Source of the DNA: Sphingobacterium paucimobilis HER1398 | GTDB lineage: Bacteria; Bacteroidota; Bacteroidia; Sphingobacteriales; Sphingobacteriaceae | Reading direction: 5' to 3' | Assembly: GCF_000416985.1 (NCBI RefSeq) | Contig: NZ_ATDL01000016.1 | Coordinates: forward strand, 310,001 to 374,000 | DNA length: 64,000 nucleotides | In this document: positions 8,973 to 17,422 of the stretch, piece by piece | Numbering within the stretch: position 1 is the first letter of the stretch | Layout: the number at the start of each line of letters is the position of its first letter | Made by a program: the position numbers and the translations under genes | Notes under the pieces: generated by a model | What the model saw: the letters and a program-made list of their open reading frames with translations, nothing else | Told to the model about the DNA's origin: nothing | The model's database searches: none

Positions 8973-9710
8973 ATGAGTACAACTGTATCGCAATTGGATA
9001 AGGTTAAAGACGGACCATGGAACGGTGGTAGGTCACCTTGGAACTTAGAGTATGGAAAGATCATGATGTGGTTTTTCTTGGTGTCGGATGCCTTTACATT
9101 TTCAGCATTCCTAATTTATTATGGTGCTCAAAAATTTGCGCAACCTACCTGGATTGATGCGGATAAGGTTTTCCAATCTATCCCTGGGATAGCAGATTCT
9201 GGCCAGCCTTTGGTTTTTGTCGGTATCATGACCTTTATCTTGATTATGTCTTCAGTAACTATGGTATTAGCTGTAGAGGCTGGACATCGTAATTCTAAAC
9301 ATGAGGTCGTTAAATGGATGATGTGGACAGTGTTGGGAGGCTTTATGTTTCTCGGTTGTCAGGCTTTAGAGTGGTCTCACCTACATCACCAAGGATTTTG
9401 GTTTGGAAGAAATCCTGCGACAGGCATGACCGATCCTGCCATGATCGCGGAGACATTGCGACCTTACTTTACGAATGATATTTCGTACACAGCGGCATTG
9501 CAATTTGCGAATTTATTTTTCGCTATTACTGGTTTTCACGGGTTGCACGTTTCAATTGGACTGTTGCTTAATATCATCATTTTATGTATGACATTAAATA
9601 ATACGTTCGAGAGAAGAGGTACTTATTTAATGGTTGAGAAAGTTGGCCTTTATTGGCACTTTGTGGATTTAGTGTGGGTATTCGTATTTACATTCTTCTA
9701 CTTAATCTAA
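8973..9710 (+). CDS. Cytochrome c oxidase subunit III (second copy)
   Basis: A 245-residue subunit III. The signature GFHGLHVSIGLLLN and the terminal YWHFVDLVWVFVFTFFYLI are diagnostic of the family, and about six to seven helices are visible. The soluble N-terminus (about 1-30) ends with WNGGRSPWNLEYGKIMMWFFL. It is longer than the preceding copy and has an extra periplasmic loop (about residues 142-170). It is co-directional and close to the following subunit IV gene. Both subunit III proteins probably sit in the same oxidase, but the sequence does not prove that. Confidence 0.93.
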   Translation: MSTTVSQLDKVKDGPWNGGRSPWNLEYGKIMMWFFLVSDAFTFSAFLIYYGAQKFAQPTWIDADKVFQSIPGIADSGQPLVFVGIMTFILIMSSVTMVLAVEAGHRNSKHEVVKWMMWTVLGGFMFLGCQALEWSHLHHQGFWFGRNPATGMTDPAMIAETLRPYFTNDISYTAALQFANLFFAITGFHGLHVSIGLLLNIIILCMTLNNTFERRGTYLMVEKVGLYWHFVDLVWVFVFTFFYLI

Positions 9711-9739
9711 TTATAAAACTTAGCAATTTATCTAAAGAG

Positions 9740-10117
9740 ATGGCAAACCACGACAATATAGGTGCACAAGAAGGGCACGCACACGAAGAAGGAATGGATA
9801 AGAAGCGTATTTGGTCTGTATTTTTCATTCTACTGGCACTTACAGCTTTGGAGTTCCTTATCGCATTAGGCTTCGTTCACCACTGGGGAATATTGCAAAA
9901 GGGAGCATTGGTTAACACGATTTATATCGTATTGACACTCGTAAAAGCATACTACATTGTAGCATTCTTTATGCACTTGAAGTTTGAGAAGTCAGGCTTT
10001 ATCGTCACAACTAGTATCGTTTTCCTTTTTATTATTTATTTTATTATTCTTATCCTTATCGAAGGAAACTATTTGTTGACTCATTTTCATGAGCACGCTA
10101 TTTTCCCAAATAAATAG
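9740..10117 (+). CDS. Cytochrome c oxidase subunit IV (caa3 type)
   Basis: A 125-residue protein with a His-rich, charged N-terminus (NHDNIGAQEGHAHEEGMDKKR) and three hydrophobic segments. This is the layout of prokaryotic cytochrome c oxidase subunit IV (COX4_pro/CtaF). The motif FFMHLKFEKS in the second loop is typical. I chose the ATG at 9740, because a longer in-frame reading from 9653 would run through the end of the preceding subunit III gene. It is a small accessory subunit that helps assembly or stability. Confidence 0.9.
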   Translation: MANHDNIGAQEGHAHEEGMDKKRIWSVFFILLALTALEFLIALGFVHHWGILQKGALVNTIYIVLTLVKAYYIVAFFMHLKFEKSGFIVTTSIVFLFIIYFIILILIEGNYLLTHFHEHAIFPNK

Positions 10118-10119
10118 TA

Positions 10120-10839
10120 ATGCAAAATAAATCAAGAAGAAAGAATATTTCGACTTTTGTAATCCTGGCTATAGTACTACTAGTGCCAGGATTTTTGTAT
10201 ATAGGACTTAATAAAATTGGATCCAATACCTATTTAAAGTTACCTGTGTACGGTGAGAAGCATCTATCTGGTAAGATGAACCGTAAGATGGGAAGGGAGA
10301 TTCCTGATACCGTCTTTCATCAGATTAGTCCTCTTACCTTAGTTAATGCGAAGGGAGATTCTGTTTCTTTCCTGAGATCGGATTCGCTAATCTCTGTTGT
10401 TCATACCTTTTACTCTACAGATAAAGGTTTATCGAAAGCAATGTTAGAGAATTTACGTCCAGTAGTCGAGCGATTTAAAAATAATCATAAAGTAAAGTTC
10501 TATTCTATTTCTGTTGATTCTGCCGATAGCTTGTTAAATTTGAGCCAAATAAGAGATCAATATACAAAGGGACTAGATACACATTGGGATATTTTGAAAG
10601 GCAGCTCCGATATCTTGTCTTATGTGAGAGAACAATTATTGAGCGATGCATTACAAGACCCTGCAGACCCAAGTCGGTTTACCATTAGTAGTCAATATAT
10701 ATTAATAGATTCAGAACGTCGCATCCGGGGATTTTATGATATCAATCTGAAGGCAAATATGGAGCGATTAGAAGATGAAATCAAAGTACAATTAGTAGAG
10801 GAAGCAAGGAACAATCCGTTAAAAGTAGAAAAAAGGTAG
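10120..10839 (+). CDS. SCO1/SenC-like protein lacking copper ligands
   Basis: A 239-residue protein with one N-terminal membrane anchor (about 12-30) and a thioredoxin-like periplasmic domain. Fold features match SCO1/SenC proteins: a beta strand before the active site (ISVVHTFYS), VKFYSISVDS, THWDILKG and a late strand YILIDSERRIRGFYD. The CxxxC copper motif is absent: the place where it would be reads FYSTDKGLSKAM (residues 97-108). The protein has no cysteine at all, and the usual His near residue 190 is replaced (FTISSQYILID). So it cannot bind copper as standard SCO proteins do. It lies 2 nt after subunit IV and 4 nt before the DUF420 gene, so a role in oxidase biogenesis is likely but not in direct CuA metallation. 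Confidence 0.8.
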   Translation: MQNKSRRKNISTFVILAIVLLVPGFLYIGLNKIGSNTYLKLPVYGEKHLSGKMNRKMGREIPDTVFHQISPLTLVNAKGDSVSFLRSDSLISVVHTFYSTDKGLSKAMLENLRPVVERFKNNHKVKFYSISVDSADSLLNLSQIRDQYTKGLDTHWDILKGSSDILSYVREQLLSDALQDPADPSRFTISSQYILIDSERRIRGFYDINLKANMERLEDEIKVQLVEEARNNPLKVEKR

Positions 10840-10843
10840 TTTT

Positions 10844-11386
10844 ATGGCTATGACAGAAGAAGAGAAAAAGTATAAGGGGTGGATTTGGACTTTATCCGTG
10901 GTAATTCCCTTGGCAGTGGCAGCGTTGTTTGGTGTTAATTTACGTAAGCTTGGCTATGATGTCGAACCTTTATCGTTTTTACCCCCTATTTACGCGACCA
11001 TTAATGGATTAACAGCTGTATTGTTGGTGTGGGCAGTTTCAGCCGTCAAAAGAAGGAAGCTAAAATTACATGAAAACTTGATCAAACTCTGCATGGTTTG
11101 TTCTTCGTTATTTTTATTGATGTATGTAGCTTATCATATGACTTCGGATTCAACATCCTATGGGGGAGAAGGAGCATTGCGGTATGTATACTTCTTCATC
11201 CTGATTACCCATATCATATTGTCCGTGATCATTATTCCGTTTGTCCTTTTTACCTTTGTAAGGGGGATAGCGGGAGCTTATGAAAGGCATAAACGATTAG
11301 CTCGTATCACTTATCCGATGTGGTTGTATGTGGCTGTTACAGGTGTTGTCGTGTATGTCATGATTTCTCCGTACTATGCGCATTAA
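10844..11386 (+). CDS. DUF420 membrane protein (CtaM/YozB-like oxidase assembly factor)
   Basis: A 180-residue protein with about five hydrophobic segments. Conserved histidines lie in VAYHMTSD, LITHIILS and YERHKRLARI, followed by YPMWLYVAVTGVVVYVMI. This is the DUF420 pattern. The Bacillus member YozB (CtaM) is needed for cytochrome oxidase biogenesis. Its position as the last gene of the caa3 cluster, 4 nt after the SCO-like gene, supports the same role here. The exact function is not shown by the sequence. Confidence 0.85.
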   Translation: MAMTEEEKKYKGWIWTLSVVIPLAVAALFGVNLRKLGYDVEPLSFLPPIYATINGLTAVLLVWAVSAVKRRKLKLHENLIKLCMVCSSLFLLMYVAYHMTSDSTSYGGEGALRYVYFFILITHIILSVIIIPFVLFTFVRGIAGAYERHKRLARITYPMWLYVAVTGVVVYVMISPYYAH

Positions 11387-11440
11387 GGTTAAGGACGTTA
11401 GAAAAGGTTAAAAGGTCTCACATTTTAATATTAAATAGAA

Positions 11441-11896
11441 ATGAATAGAGTTTGGGTATATCAAGCAGATCGCTTTTTAACGGATAATGAAGTGGAAGAG
11501 ATCAACAGTGCGTTGGTGAGTTTTGTATCTTCTTGGACAGCACATGGTTCAGCGCTTGCGGGAAGAGGACAAGTTCGGGATAAGCTTTTTTTAATTCTGG
11601 AAGTTGATGAAAAGCAGGCGGGAGTAACAGGTTGTTCTATCGATAAATCTGTTCATTTCTTAAAAGGATTAGGACAGCAGTTCGGGGTGGATTTCTTTGA
11701 TCGAATGAAGGTGTCATTTAGAAACGATGCTGGTGAGATCAGTCTAGTTTCAAGAGGTAAGTTTGAGGAACTAGTAAAGTCAGAACAAATTATGGCCGAT
11801 ACTATAGTATTCAATAACCTTGTGCAGAATTCGGAGCAACTGGAGAAGGAATGGGAAATTCCTTTTAGAGAAAGCTGGCACAGTAAAGTATTTTAA
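11441..11896 (+). CDS. Conserved Bacteroidota protein of unknown function
   Basis: A 151-residue soluble protein with no signal peptide or membrane segment. I recognise it as a conserved small Bacteroidota protein, but no domain name can be given from the sequence. Database relatives may be labelled ABC transporter ATPase, and nothing here supports that: no Walker A, Walker B or signature motif is present. Visible features are an N-terminal WVYQADRFLTDNEV, a central strand LFLILEVDEKQ and a short motif GCSIDKSVHF. It follows the respiratory cluster by 54 nt and is followed by a hairpin terminator, so it may be the last gene of that transcript. Confidence 0.6.
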   Translation: MNRVWVYQADRFLTDNEVEEINSALVSFVSSWTAHGSALAGRGQVRDKLFLILEVDEKQAGVTGCSIDKSVHFLKGLGQQFGVDFFDRMKVSFRNDAGEISLVSRGKFEELVKSEQIMADTIVFNNLVQNSEQLEKEWEIPFRESWHSKVF

Positions 11897-11913
11897 TATA
11901 GTATACAAGATAT

Positions 11914-11953
11914 AAAAAAGGCTGTTCTACAATTGTAGAGCAGCCTTTTTTTA
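11914..11953. terminator. Bidirectional hairpin terminator
   Basis: An A-run, an 11-bp stem (GGCTGTTCTAC pairing with GTAGAGCAGCC, one G-T pair), an AATT loop and a T-run. It lies between the converging unknown gene (ends 11896) and pckA (ends 11971) and can serve both. Confidence 0.9.
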
Positions 11954-11970
11954 TAGCAATCATATGCTGT

Positions 11971-13593
11971 TTACAGCGTTGTTCTAGGAGATGCAGAGCG
12001 GATTTCTTCGCTAGCTTCATCCTCATATTGCTTGAAGTTATTCACAAAAAGCTGTGCTAACGCTAAGGCTTGTTGATCGTATGCTTCTGGATCTGCCCAT
12101 GTAGTCCTTGGGTTTAATACTTCTGCTGGTACACCTGGACAAGACTGCGGCTTCAACAAACCAAATACAACGTGTGGCACATACTCTACCTTATCAAGGT
12201 CTCCGCGCATAGCTGCATTGATCATCGCACGCGTATATTTCAAATTCATACGCTTGCCTACACCATATTTACCGCCTGTCCAGCCTGTATTAATCAGCCA
12301 TACATTGACATCTGGATTTTTAGCTAATTTTTCGCCCAATAACTCGGCATATTTTGTAGGGTGTAAAGGTAAGAATACACGGCCAAAACAAGCAGAGAAA
12401 GTTGTTTGGGGTTCCGTGATACCGACCTCTGTTCCTGCAACTTTAGCGGTGTAACCAGAGATGAAATGATACATTGCTTGAGCCTTCGTTAATTTTGATA
12501 TCGGAGGAAGAATGCCAAAAGCATCACATGTCAAGAAGAATATATTTTTAGGTTTGCCTCCCAATGAAGGCTCCTTCGCGTTTGGAATGTAGTCTATTGG
12601 ATAGGCTGCCCGTGTATTCTCCGTGATAGTAGCATCTGCAAAATCTACCACATTACTGTCTTTAAAGAAGGAAATGTTTTCCAACAAGGTACCCGGTTTG
12701 ATTGCCGCGTAAATCTCTGGCTCTTTTTCCGCACTTAAGTCTATACATTTGGCATAGCAGCCTCCTTCAAAATTGAATACCGAACTATCTGCCCAACCAT
12801 GTTCATCATCACCAATAAGAGATCTGCTAGCGTCAGCAGATAATGTGGTTTTGCCCGTTCCACTCAGACCAAAGAATAGAGATACATCTCCTTCTTTACC
12901 TTCGTTGGCTGAACAGTGCATGGGAAGAACATTATACTGATGCGGAAGTATGAAGTTAAGAACGGAGAATATTCCTTTTTTCATCTCTCCCGTATAGGCA
13001 GATCCGCCGATTAAAATAACTTTTTCACTAAAGTTTACAATGGTGAAATTGGCAGATCTCGTCCCATCTACTTCTGGATTGGCTTCGAATTCCGGAATCT
13101 GCAGAATGACCCACTCTTTTTCGAATGTAGTGAGTTCTTCTTCTGAAGGTCTGATGAAAAGATTATTGCAGAATAGATTCGCCCACGGTAATGTGTTAAT
13201 CACCGTAACCCGTAAGCGGTATGTCGGATCTGCTCCAGCATAACAATTTCTTACCCAGACTTCTTTGCCTGCCAAATAAGAGCGCATCTTTTGATATAGA
13301 TTATCAAAGATCTCTTTCGTAATAGCGATATTAATGTCGCCCCAATCTACACTGTTTTCAGTAAGGCTGTCTTTCACAACAAATTTGTCTTTCGGTGATC
13401 TACCAGTAAATTTTCCAGTATTCACACATAAAGCGCCTTTATCATTTAATGAGCCTTGTCCTAGCTCTAGCGTTTGAGCAGTAAGCTTTTCGTTGCTTAA
13501 GTTCCAGTGTATTGTTCCTGCATCTAACCCAATTGAATTCAAATCGAATGAAGAACTTTTTGTCCCAAATTCACGTAGCTCCATTATTATCAT
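11971..13593 (-). CDS. pckA: Phosphoenolpyruvate carboxykinase (ATP)
   Basis: A 540-residue enzyme that converts oxaloacetate and ATP to phosphoenolpyruvate, CO2 and ADP, the first committed step of gluconeogenesis. The ATP-type signature is clear: the kinase-1a P-loop GLSGTGKTTLS near residue 240, followed by LIGDDEHGW. The N-terminal VNTGKFTGRSPKDKF and the GGSAYTGEMKKG segment also fit. Length is normal for the family. The start is either ATG 13593 (MIIMELREFG) or 13584 (MELREFG); the longer form is listed. It appears to be a single-gene unit ended by the hairpin at 11914-11953. Confidence 0.97.
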   Translation of the reverse strand: MIIMELREFGTKSSSFDLNSIGLDAGTIHWNLSNEKLTAQTLELGQGSLNDKGALCVNTGKFTGRSPKDKFVVKDSLTENSVDWGDINIAITKEIFDNLYQKMRSYLAGKEVWVRNCYAGADPTYRLRVTVINTLPWANLFCNNLFIRPSEEELTTFEKEWVILQIPEFEANPEVDGTRSANFTIVNFSEKVILIGGSAYTGEMKKGIFSVLNFILPHQYNVLPMHCSANEGKEGDVSLFFGLSGTGKTTLSADASRSLIGDDEHGWADSSVFNFEGGCYAKCIDLSAEKEPEIYAAIKPGTLLENISFFKDSNVVDFADATITENTRAAYPIDYIPNAKEPSLGGKPKNIFFLTCDAFGILPPISKLTKAQAMYHFISGYTAKVAGTEVGITEPQTTFSACFGRVFLPLHPTKYAELLGEKLAKNPDVNVWLINTGWTGGKYGVGKRMNLKYTRAMINAAMRGDLDKVEYVPHVVFGLLKPQSCPGVPAEVLNPRTTWADPEAYDQQALALAQLFVNNFKQYEDEASEEIRSASPRTTL

Positions 13594-13824
13594 AATTTTG
13601 TTTTACGAAGCTAAGGTAGGGACAATAGCAAAATGAAAATAAACAAAGTTTATTTTTACAAAAAATCCTTCTAATACCTTATATCAATCACTTATTTAAT
13701 CAATATTTCAATAAATCTTGTTTATTTGTTGATGAATAAACCTAACTTTTGAAATTTTGTAAATCCAAAGCGGTGCTTGGGCTCGATCAGAAGGGATAAT
13801 TTGGGCAAAATATGTTAATTGTTT

Positions 13825-14226
13825 TTATCTTTTATCCACACTATATTTTCCAGGACCGATCAATGACAGTGCAATAAACACGGACATTAGTTCAATGGCA
13901 TGTGACGCTGTGTTAAAGCCGTCTCCCTGAGATAGATGGGTGATGGTAGCTGTCAACATAGTAAAAGCCAATAGTATACTGTTTTGTCTGGTCCAAAGGC
14001 CGATGACGATAAATAATGAACATAAACTCTCTACGATTGCAGCAGAGAAGCCCCATGCGATGGGGAAGAAGTTTATACCTAAATTGCCCATGGCTAAGCC
14101 GACTTTGTTCCACATGTCAGGGCCACCCATTAATTTAGGAAGACCGTGAAGGGTTAACATACAGATGCCTATAGTGGCACGTAGAATTAATAGACCGATG
14201 TCTTTTTTAGTACTAGTAGCGCTCAT
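13825..14226 (-). CDS. DoxX family membrane protein
   Basis: A 133-residue protein with four hydrophobic segments. The family pattern is visible: ATIGICMLTLHGLPKLMGG in the first helix region, then GFSAAIVESLCSLFIVIGLWTR. DoxX proteins are small inner-membrane proteins, some linked to redox or oxidase functions, but most, including this one, have no assigned role. The gene starts 3 nt after the stop of the LD-carboxypeptidase gene upstream on the minus strand, so the two are probably co-transcribed. Confidence 0.85.
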   Translation of the reverse strand: MSATSTKKDIGLLILRATIGICMLTLHGLPKLMGGPDMWNKVGLAMGNLGINFFPIAWGFSAAIVESLCSLFIVIGLWTRQNSILLAFTMLTATITHLSQGDGFNTASHAIELMSVFIALSLIGPGKYSVDKR

Positions 14227-14229
14227 TTT

Positions 14230-15135
14230 TTAGCTAAGATAAGTTATGGAAACATTTTCTACAGTGACGCGGAATTCGATTTCTTCCCCGAAAACCAAAG
14301 CTCTATTGTCGTCGATATGTCCAGCAGGACATCCAAATGCTACTGGATAATCAAGCTCTTGGATTTTGGACCCTATGATTTCTTCTATAGTCTGCCCAAA
14401 AGCGGGATCAGAATCTTTCATTTCCGTAAATCCGCCAATGATTAGTCCGGTGATTTTATCTATTTTTTTTGCCCGTTTGAGTGTCCATAGCATACGATCT
14501 ACGTTGTAGTAGGATTCTCCGACATCCTCTAAAAACAGTATTTTTCCCGTGTAATCGACATCCGAGTCGGATGCCAGTATACTCTGAAGGATAGCTAAAT
14601 TGCCACCTGTAAGTACACCTTTTGCTATACCGAGCCGTTGGGCCGATGAAGTGGATGCATAAATTAAATCCTTGTTTTCTCCGAACAGGGCTGCTTTTAG
14701 GGTCGATAGAGAGGCCGGACTTGCATCGAGAAACGACTTGACCATTTGCCCATGGATAGTCGGTATTTGATATTGTCGCTGTATGTGGCTATGGATTGCC
14801 GTGATGTCACTGAATCCGACAAGCCATTTTGGACTTTTTACAAAATTTGAAAAATCTAATCGGTCTATTATTCGTACTGATCCGTAGCCTCCACGGCCCG
14901 CTATGATTGCTTTTATGCTGGGGTCGTCTAAGGCTCGTTGCAGGTCGTTGGCTCGCAGGTCGTCATCTCCTGCAAATTGATGGGACTGTGCGTAAGTGGA
15001 GGGATAGATTTCCAGTTCTAGTCCCCAGCTTGTCAATATGTCAAATGCGGGACTGAGGTCTTCTTTGATATAACTTGCGGGACATAATACGGCAACTTTA
15101 TCCCCTTTTTTTAAATATGTCGGTGTATTTATCAT
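14230..15135 (-). CDS. LD-carboxypeptidase (peptidase S66 family)
   Basis: A 301-residue cytoplasmic serine peptidase of the S66 family, which removes the terminal D-Ala from L,D-linked muropeptide tetrapeptides during peptidoglycan recycling. The motif RGGYGSVR is present. The nucleophile elbow GFSD places the catalytic Ser at 109, with E203 (FLEDVGESYYNVDRML) and H273 (PAGHIDDNRAL) completing a Ser-Glu-His triad by comparison with the Pseudomonas enzyme. It has no signal peptide, as expected for a recycling enzyme. It is the first gene of a two-gene unit with the DoxX gene and is divergent from metG. Confidence 0.9.
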   Translation of the reverse strand: MINTPTYLKKGDKVAVLCPASYIKEDLSPAFDILTSWGLELEIYPSTYAQSHQFAGDDDLRANDLQRALDDPSIKAIIAGRGGYGSVRIIDRLDFSNFVKSPKWLVGFSDITAIHSHIQRQYQIPTIHGQMVKSFLDASPASLSTLKAALFGENKDLIYASTSSAQRLGIAKGVLTGGNLAILQSILASDSDVDYTGKILFLEDVGESYYNVDRMLWTLKRAKKIDKITGLIIGGFTEMKDSDPAFGQTIEEIIGSKIQELDYPVAFGCPAGHIDDNRALVFGEEIEFRVTVENVSITYLS

Positions 15136-15211
15136 CGGTTTGTTCCAAAACTTTATTTGTGCAAAAAAATAAGATAAATAATTTTCTGTTAGAAATCTAA
15201 ACGGGCGCTTA

Positions 15212-15240
15212 TTGATTCAGCGCAAATTGAGTTATCTTTG
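15212..15240 (+). promoter_or_regulatory. Bacteroidota-type promoter of metG
   Basis: TTG at 15212-15214 and TATCTTTG at 15233-15240, with 18 bp between. This matches the -33 TTG and -7 TAnnTTTG pattern of the primary sigma factor in Bacteroidota. Transcription would start near 15247, giving a leader of about 45 nt. Confidence 0.7.
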
Positions 15241-15291
15241 CAAACAATGTTACAATTTAATTTTTAGTAATACCATTAAAAATACGATATC

Positions 15292-17361
15292 TTGAGCAAT
15301 TTATCTAAAAAACGTTATACGATAACTTCGGCATTACCGTATGCAAATGGTCCCCTGCATATAGGACATTTAGCCGGGGCTTATATTCCAGGGGATATCT
15401 TTGTGCGTTTCTTGCGTTTGAATAATAAGGATGTAGTCTATGTATGCGGCTCGGATGAGCATGGTGCAGCTATTACTATTAAGGCAAAAAAAGAAGGAGT
15501 AACGCCTCGCGAAATTATTGATAAGTATAATCAACAGATCAAAGAGTCCTTTGCTGATTTTGGAATTTCGTTTGATATCTATCACCGTACATCGGAGCCA
15601 ATCCATCATGAGCTTTCTCAAGAGTTTTTCTTGAATCTGTATGAGAAAGGTGAATTTATCGAGAAGTTTTCGGAACAGTACTATGATGAAGAATTCCACC
15701 AATTCTTAGCTGATCGATATATTACAGGTACTTGTCCACATTGTCAGAGCGAAGGAGCTTATGGCGACCAGTGCGAGAAATGTGGTACATCTTTAAGTCC
15801 TACTGATCTGATCAATCCTAAATCCACTCTGAGCGGTAAGACCCCTATTCTAAAAGAAACAAAGCATTGGTACCTGCCTTTGGATAAATACCAACCATGG
15901 CTGGAAAAATGGTTGATCGAAGGAAAGAAAGATGTTTTGAAATCTAATGTCTTTGGACAGTGCCAGTCTTGGTTAAAGTCTGGTTTGCAACCCCGCTCAA
16001 TGACCCGTGATTTGGATTGGGGGGTCGATGTTCCATTGGATGAGGCGGCAGGTAAGAAATTGTATGTATGGTTGGATGCACCAATCGGCTATATTTCTGC
16101 AACGAAGCAGTGGGCTATAGATCAAGGGAAAAACTGGGAGGACTACTGGAAGAAACAAGCTAATCCGGAGGATGATGCTACATTAATCCATTTTATCGGC
16201 AAAGATAATATTGTGTTCCACTGTATTATTTTTCCGGCGATATTACACGCTCATGGCGAATACATTTTGCCGGATAATGTACCGGCAAATGAGTTTTTGA
16301 ATTTAGAAGGAGACAAACTTTCTACTTCACGTAATCATGCGGTATGGCTTCATGAATACCTGGATGAATTTCCAGGAAAGCAAGATGAACTGCGCTATGT
16401 GTTGACATCGATTTTACCGGAGACTTCGGATAGTGAGTTTACTTGGAAGGATTTTCAGGCACGGGTCAATAATGAATTGGTCGCTATATTGGGTAATTTT
16501 GTCAATCGTGTGATGGTTCTTTCTCATAAATATTTTGAAGGCAAATTATTGAAAGGTACTGATTACAACGAAACTGACCTTGCTGTATTCGATGAATTGG
16601 CCAAATATCCTGGGATGATCGAACAGTCTATGTCGCAGTATAGATTTAGAGAGGCATTGACACATTTTATGAATGCTGCCCGCTTAGGAAACAAATACTT
16701 GGCAGACGAAGAGCCTTGGAAAGTGATCAAGACAGATGAAGAACGCGTTAAAACGGTCTTGAACGTAGCGACGCAGATTGTAGCTAATTTAGCGATATTA
16801 GGGCAGCCATTTTTACCTAAAACGGCAAGTAAGTTGTTCGAGATGCTACAGTTGGCTCCTCAGAAATGGGACAGAGCTGGTGTTTCAAATCTTGTTGAGG
16901 AGTTACATCAATTGGGTGAGGCACAGTTGTTATTTGAAAAGATAACGGATGAGCAAGTTGATTTTCAGTTGGAAAAATTGGCAACAGCAAAAGTTAACAA
17001 TGCAAAAGCGGCAGTCAGCGTAACACCAGCGAAAGCGAATATCAATTTTGATGATTTTATGAAGCTGGATATCCGCGTGGGTACTATCCTGGAAGCCGAA
17101 AAAGTAGCTAAGACCAAGAAATTGTTGAAGCTGAAGATAGATACAGGGATTGACCAACGTACAGTAGTATCTGGAATTGCAGAGTTTTTCTCGGCAGAAG
17201 ATATCATCGGTAAACAGGTCTCCATATTGGTCAATCTAGAACCTCGTGAGATCAAGGGGATACAGTCCCAAGGTATGATATTGATGGCGGAGGATGCCGA
17301 CGGAAGGTTAGACTTTGTAAATCCTCAAGCAGCGATAACCAATGGGAGTGTTGTCCGCTAG
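15292..17361 (+). CDS. metG: Methionine--tRNA ligase
   Basis: A 689-residue class I aminoacyl-tRNA synthetase that charges tRNA-Met. HIGH is at residues 23-26, a zinc knuckle with two CxxC pairs (CPHC and CEKC) is near residues 147-165, and the KMSKS-type loop reads KLSTS near 343. From about residue 584 a C-terminal EMAP/Arc1p-type tRNA-binding domain follows ([16 protein letters not shown]). The start codon is TTG at 15292: an in-frame TAA at 15277 excludes upstream starts, and no in-frame ATG or GTG precedes HIGH. The distance from this start to HIGH is normal for the family. Confidence 0.97.
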   Translation: MSNLSKKRYTITSALPYANGPLHIGHLAGAYIPGDIFVRFLRLNNKDVVYVCGSDEHGAAITIKAKKEGVTPREIIDKYNQQIKESFADFGISFDIYHRTSEPIHHELSQEFFLNLYEKGEFIEKFSEQYYDEEFHQFLADRYITGTCPHCQSEGAYGDQCEKCGTSLSPTDLINPKSTLSGKTPILKETKHWYLPLDKYQPWLEKWLIEGKKDVLKSNVFGQCQSWLKSGLQPRSMTRDLDWGVDVPLDEAAGKKLYVWLDAPIGYISATKQWAIDQGKNWEDYWKKQANPEDDATLIHFIGKDNIVFHCIIFPAILHAHGEYILPDNVPANEFLNLEGDKLSTSRNHAVWLHEYLDEFPGKQDELRYVLTSILPETSDSEFTWKDFQARVNNELVAILGNFVNRVMVLSHKYFEGKLLKGTDYNETDLAVFDELAKYPGMIEQSMSQYRFREALTHFMNAARLGNKYLADEEPWKVIKTDEERVKTVLNVATQIVANLAILGQPFLPKTASKLFEMLQLAPQKWDRAGVSNLVEELHQLGEAQLLFEKITDEQVDFQLEKLATAKVNNAKAAVSVTPAKANINFDDFMKLDIRVGTILEAEKVAKTKKLLKLKIDTGIDQRTVVSGIAEFFSAEDIIGKQVSILVNLEPREIKGIQSQGMILMAEDADGRLDFVNPQAAITNGSVVR

Positions 17362-17384
17362 AAAATTGTCGGAATAAGTTAATG

Positions 17385-17422
17385 AAAAAACACCCTTAGC
17401 TTTTGCTAGGGGTGTTTTTTTT
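17385..17422. terminator. Bidirectional terminator overlapping the 3' end of brnQ
   Basis: An A-run, a 10-bp stem (CACCCTTAGC with GCTAGGGGTG), a TTTT loop and a T-run. It lies between converging metG and brnQ. The brnQ stop codon (17396-17398) is inside the stem, so the hairpin also encodes the last brnQ codons. Confidence 0.9.

Noticed and set aside
8379..9710. The two adjacent subunit III genes as one frameshifted gene
   Set aside because: Each has its own complete C-terminal signature (WHFxDLxW) and its own start, so they are two genes in tandem.
9653..9739. Upstream extension of oxidase subunit IV
   Set aside because: The extension would be read out of frame through the conserved end of subunit III. 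The ATG at 9740 gives the expected length.
11441..11896. ABC transporter ATPase
   Set aside because: No Walker A, Walker B or LSGGQ-like motif is present in the 151 residues.
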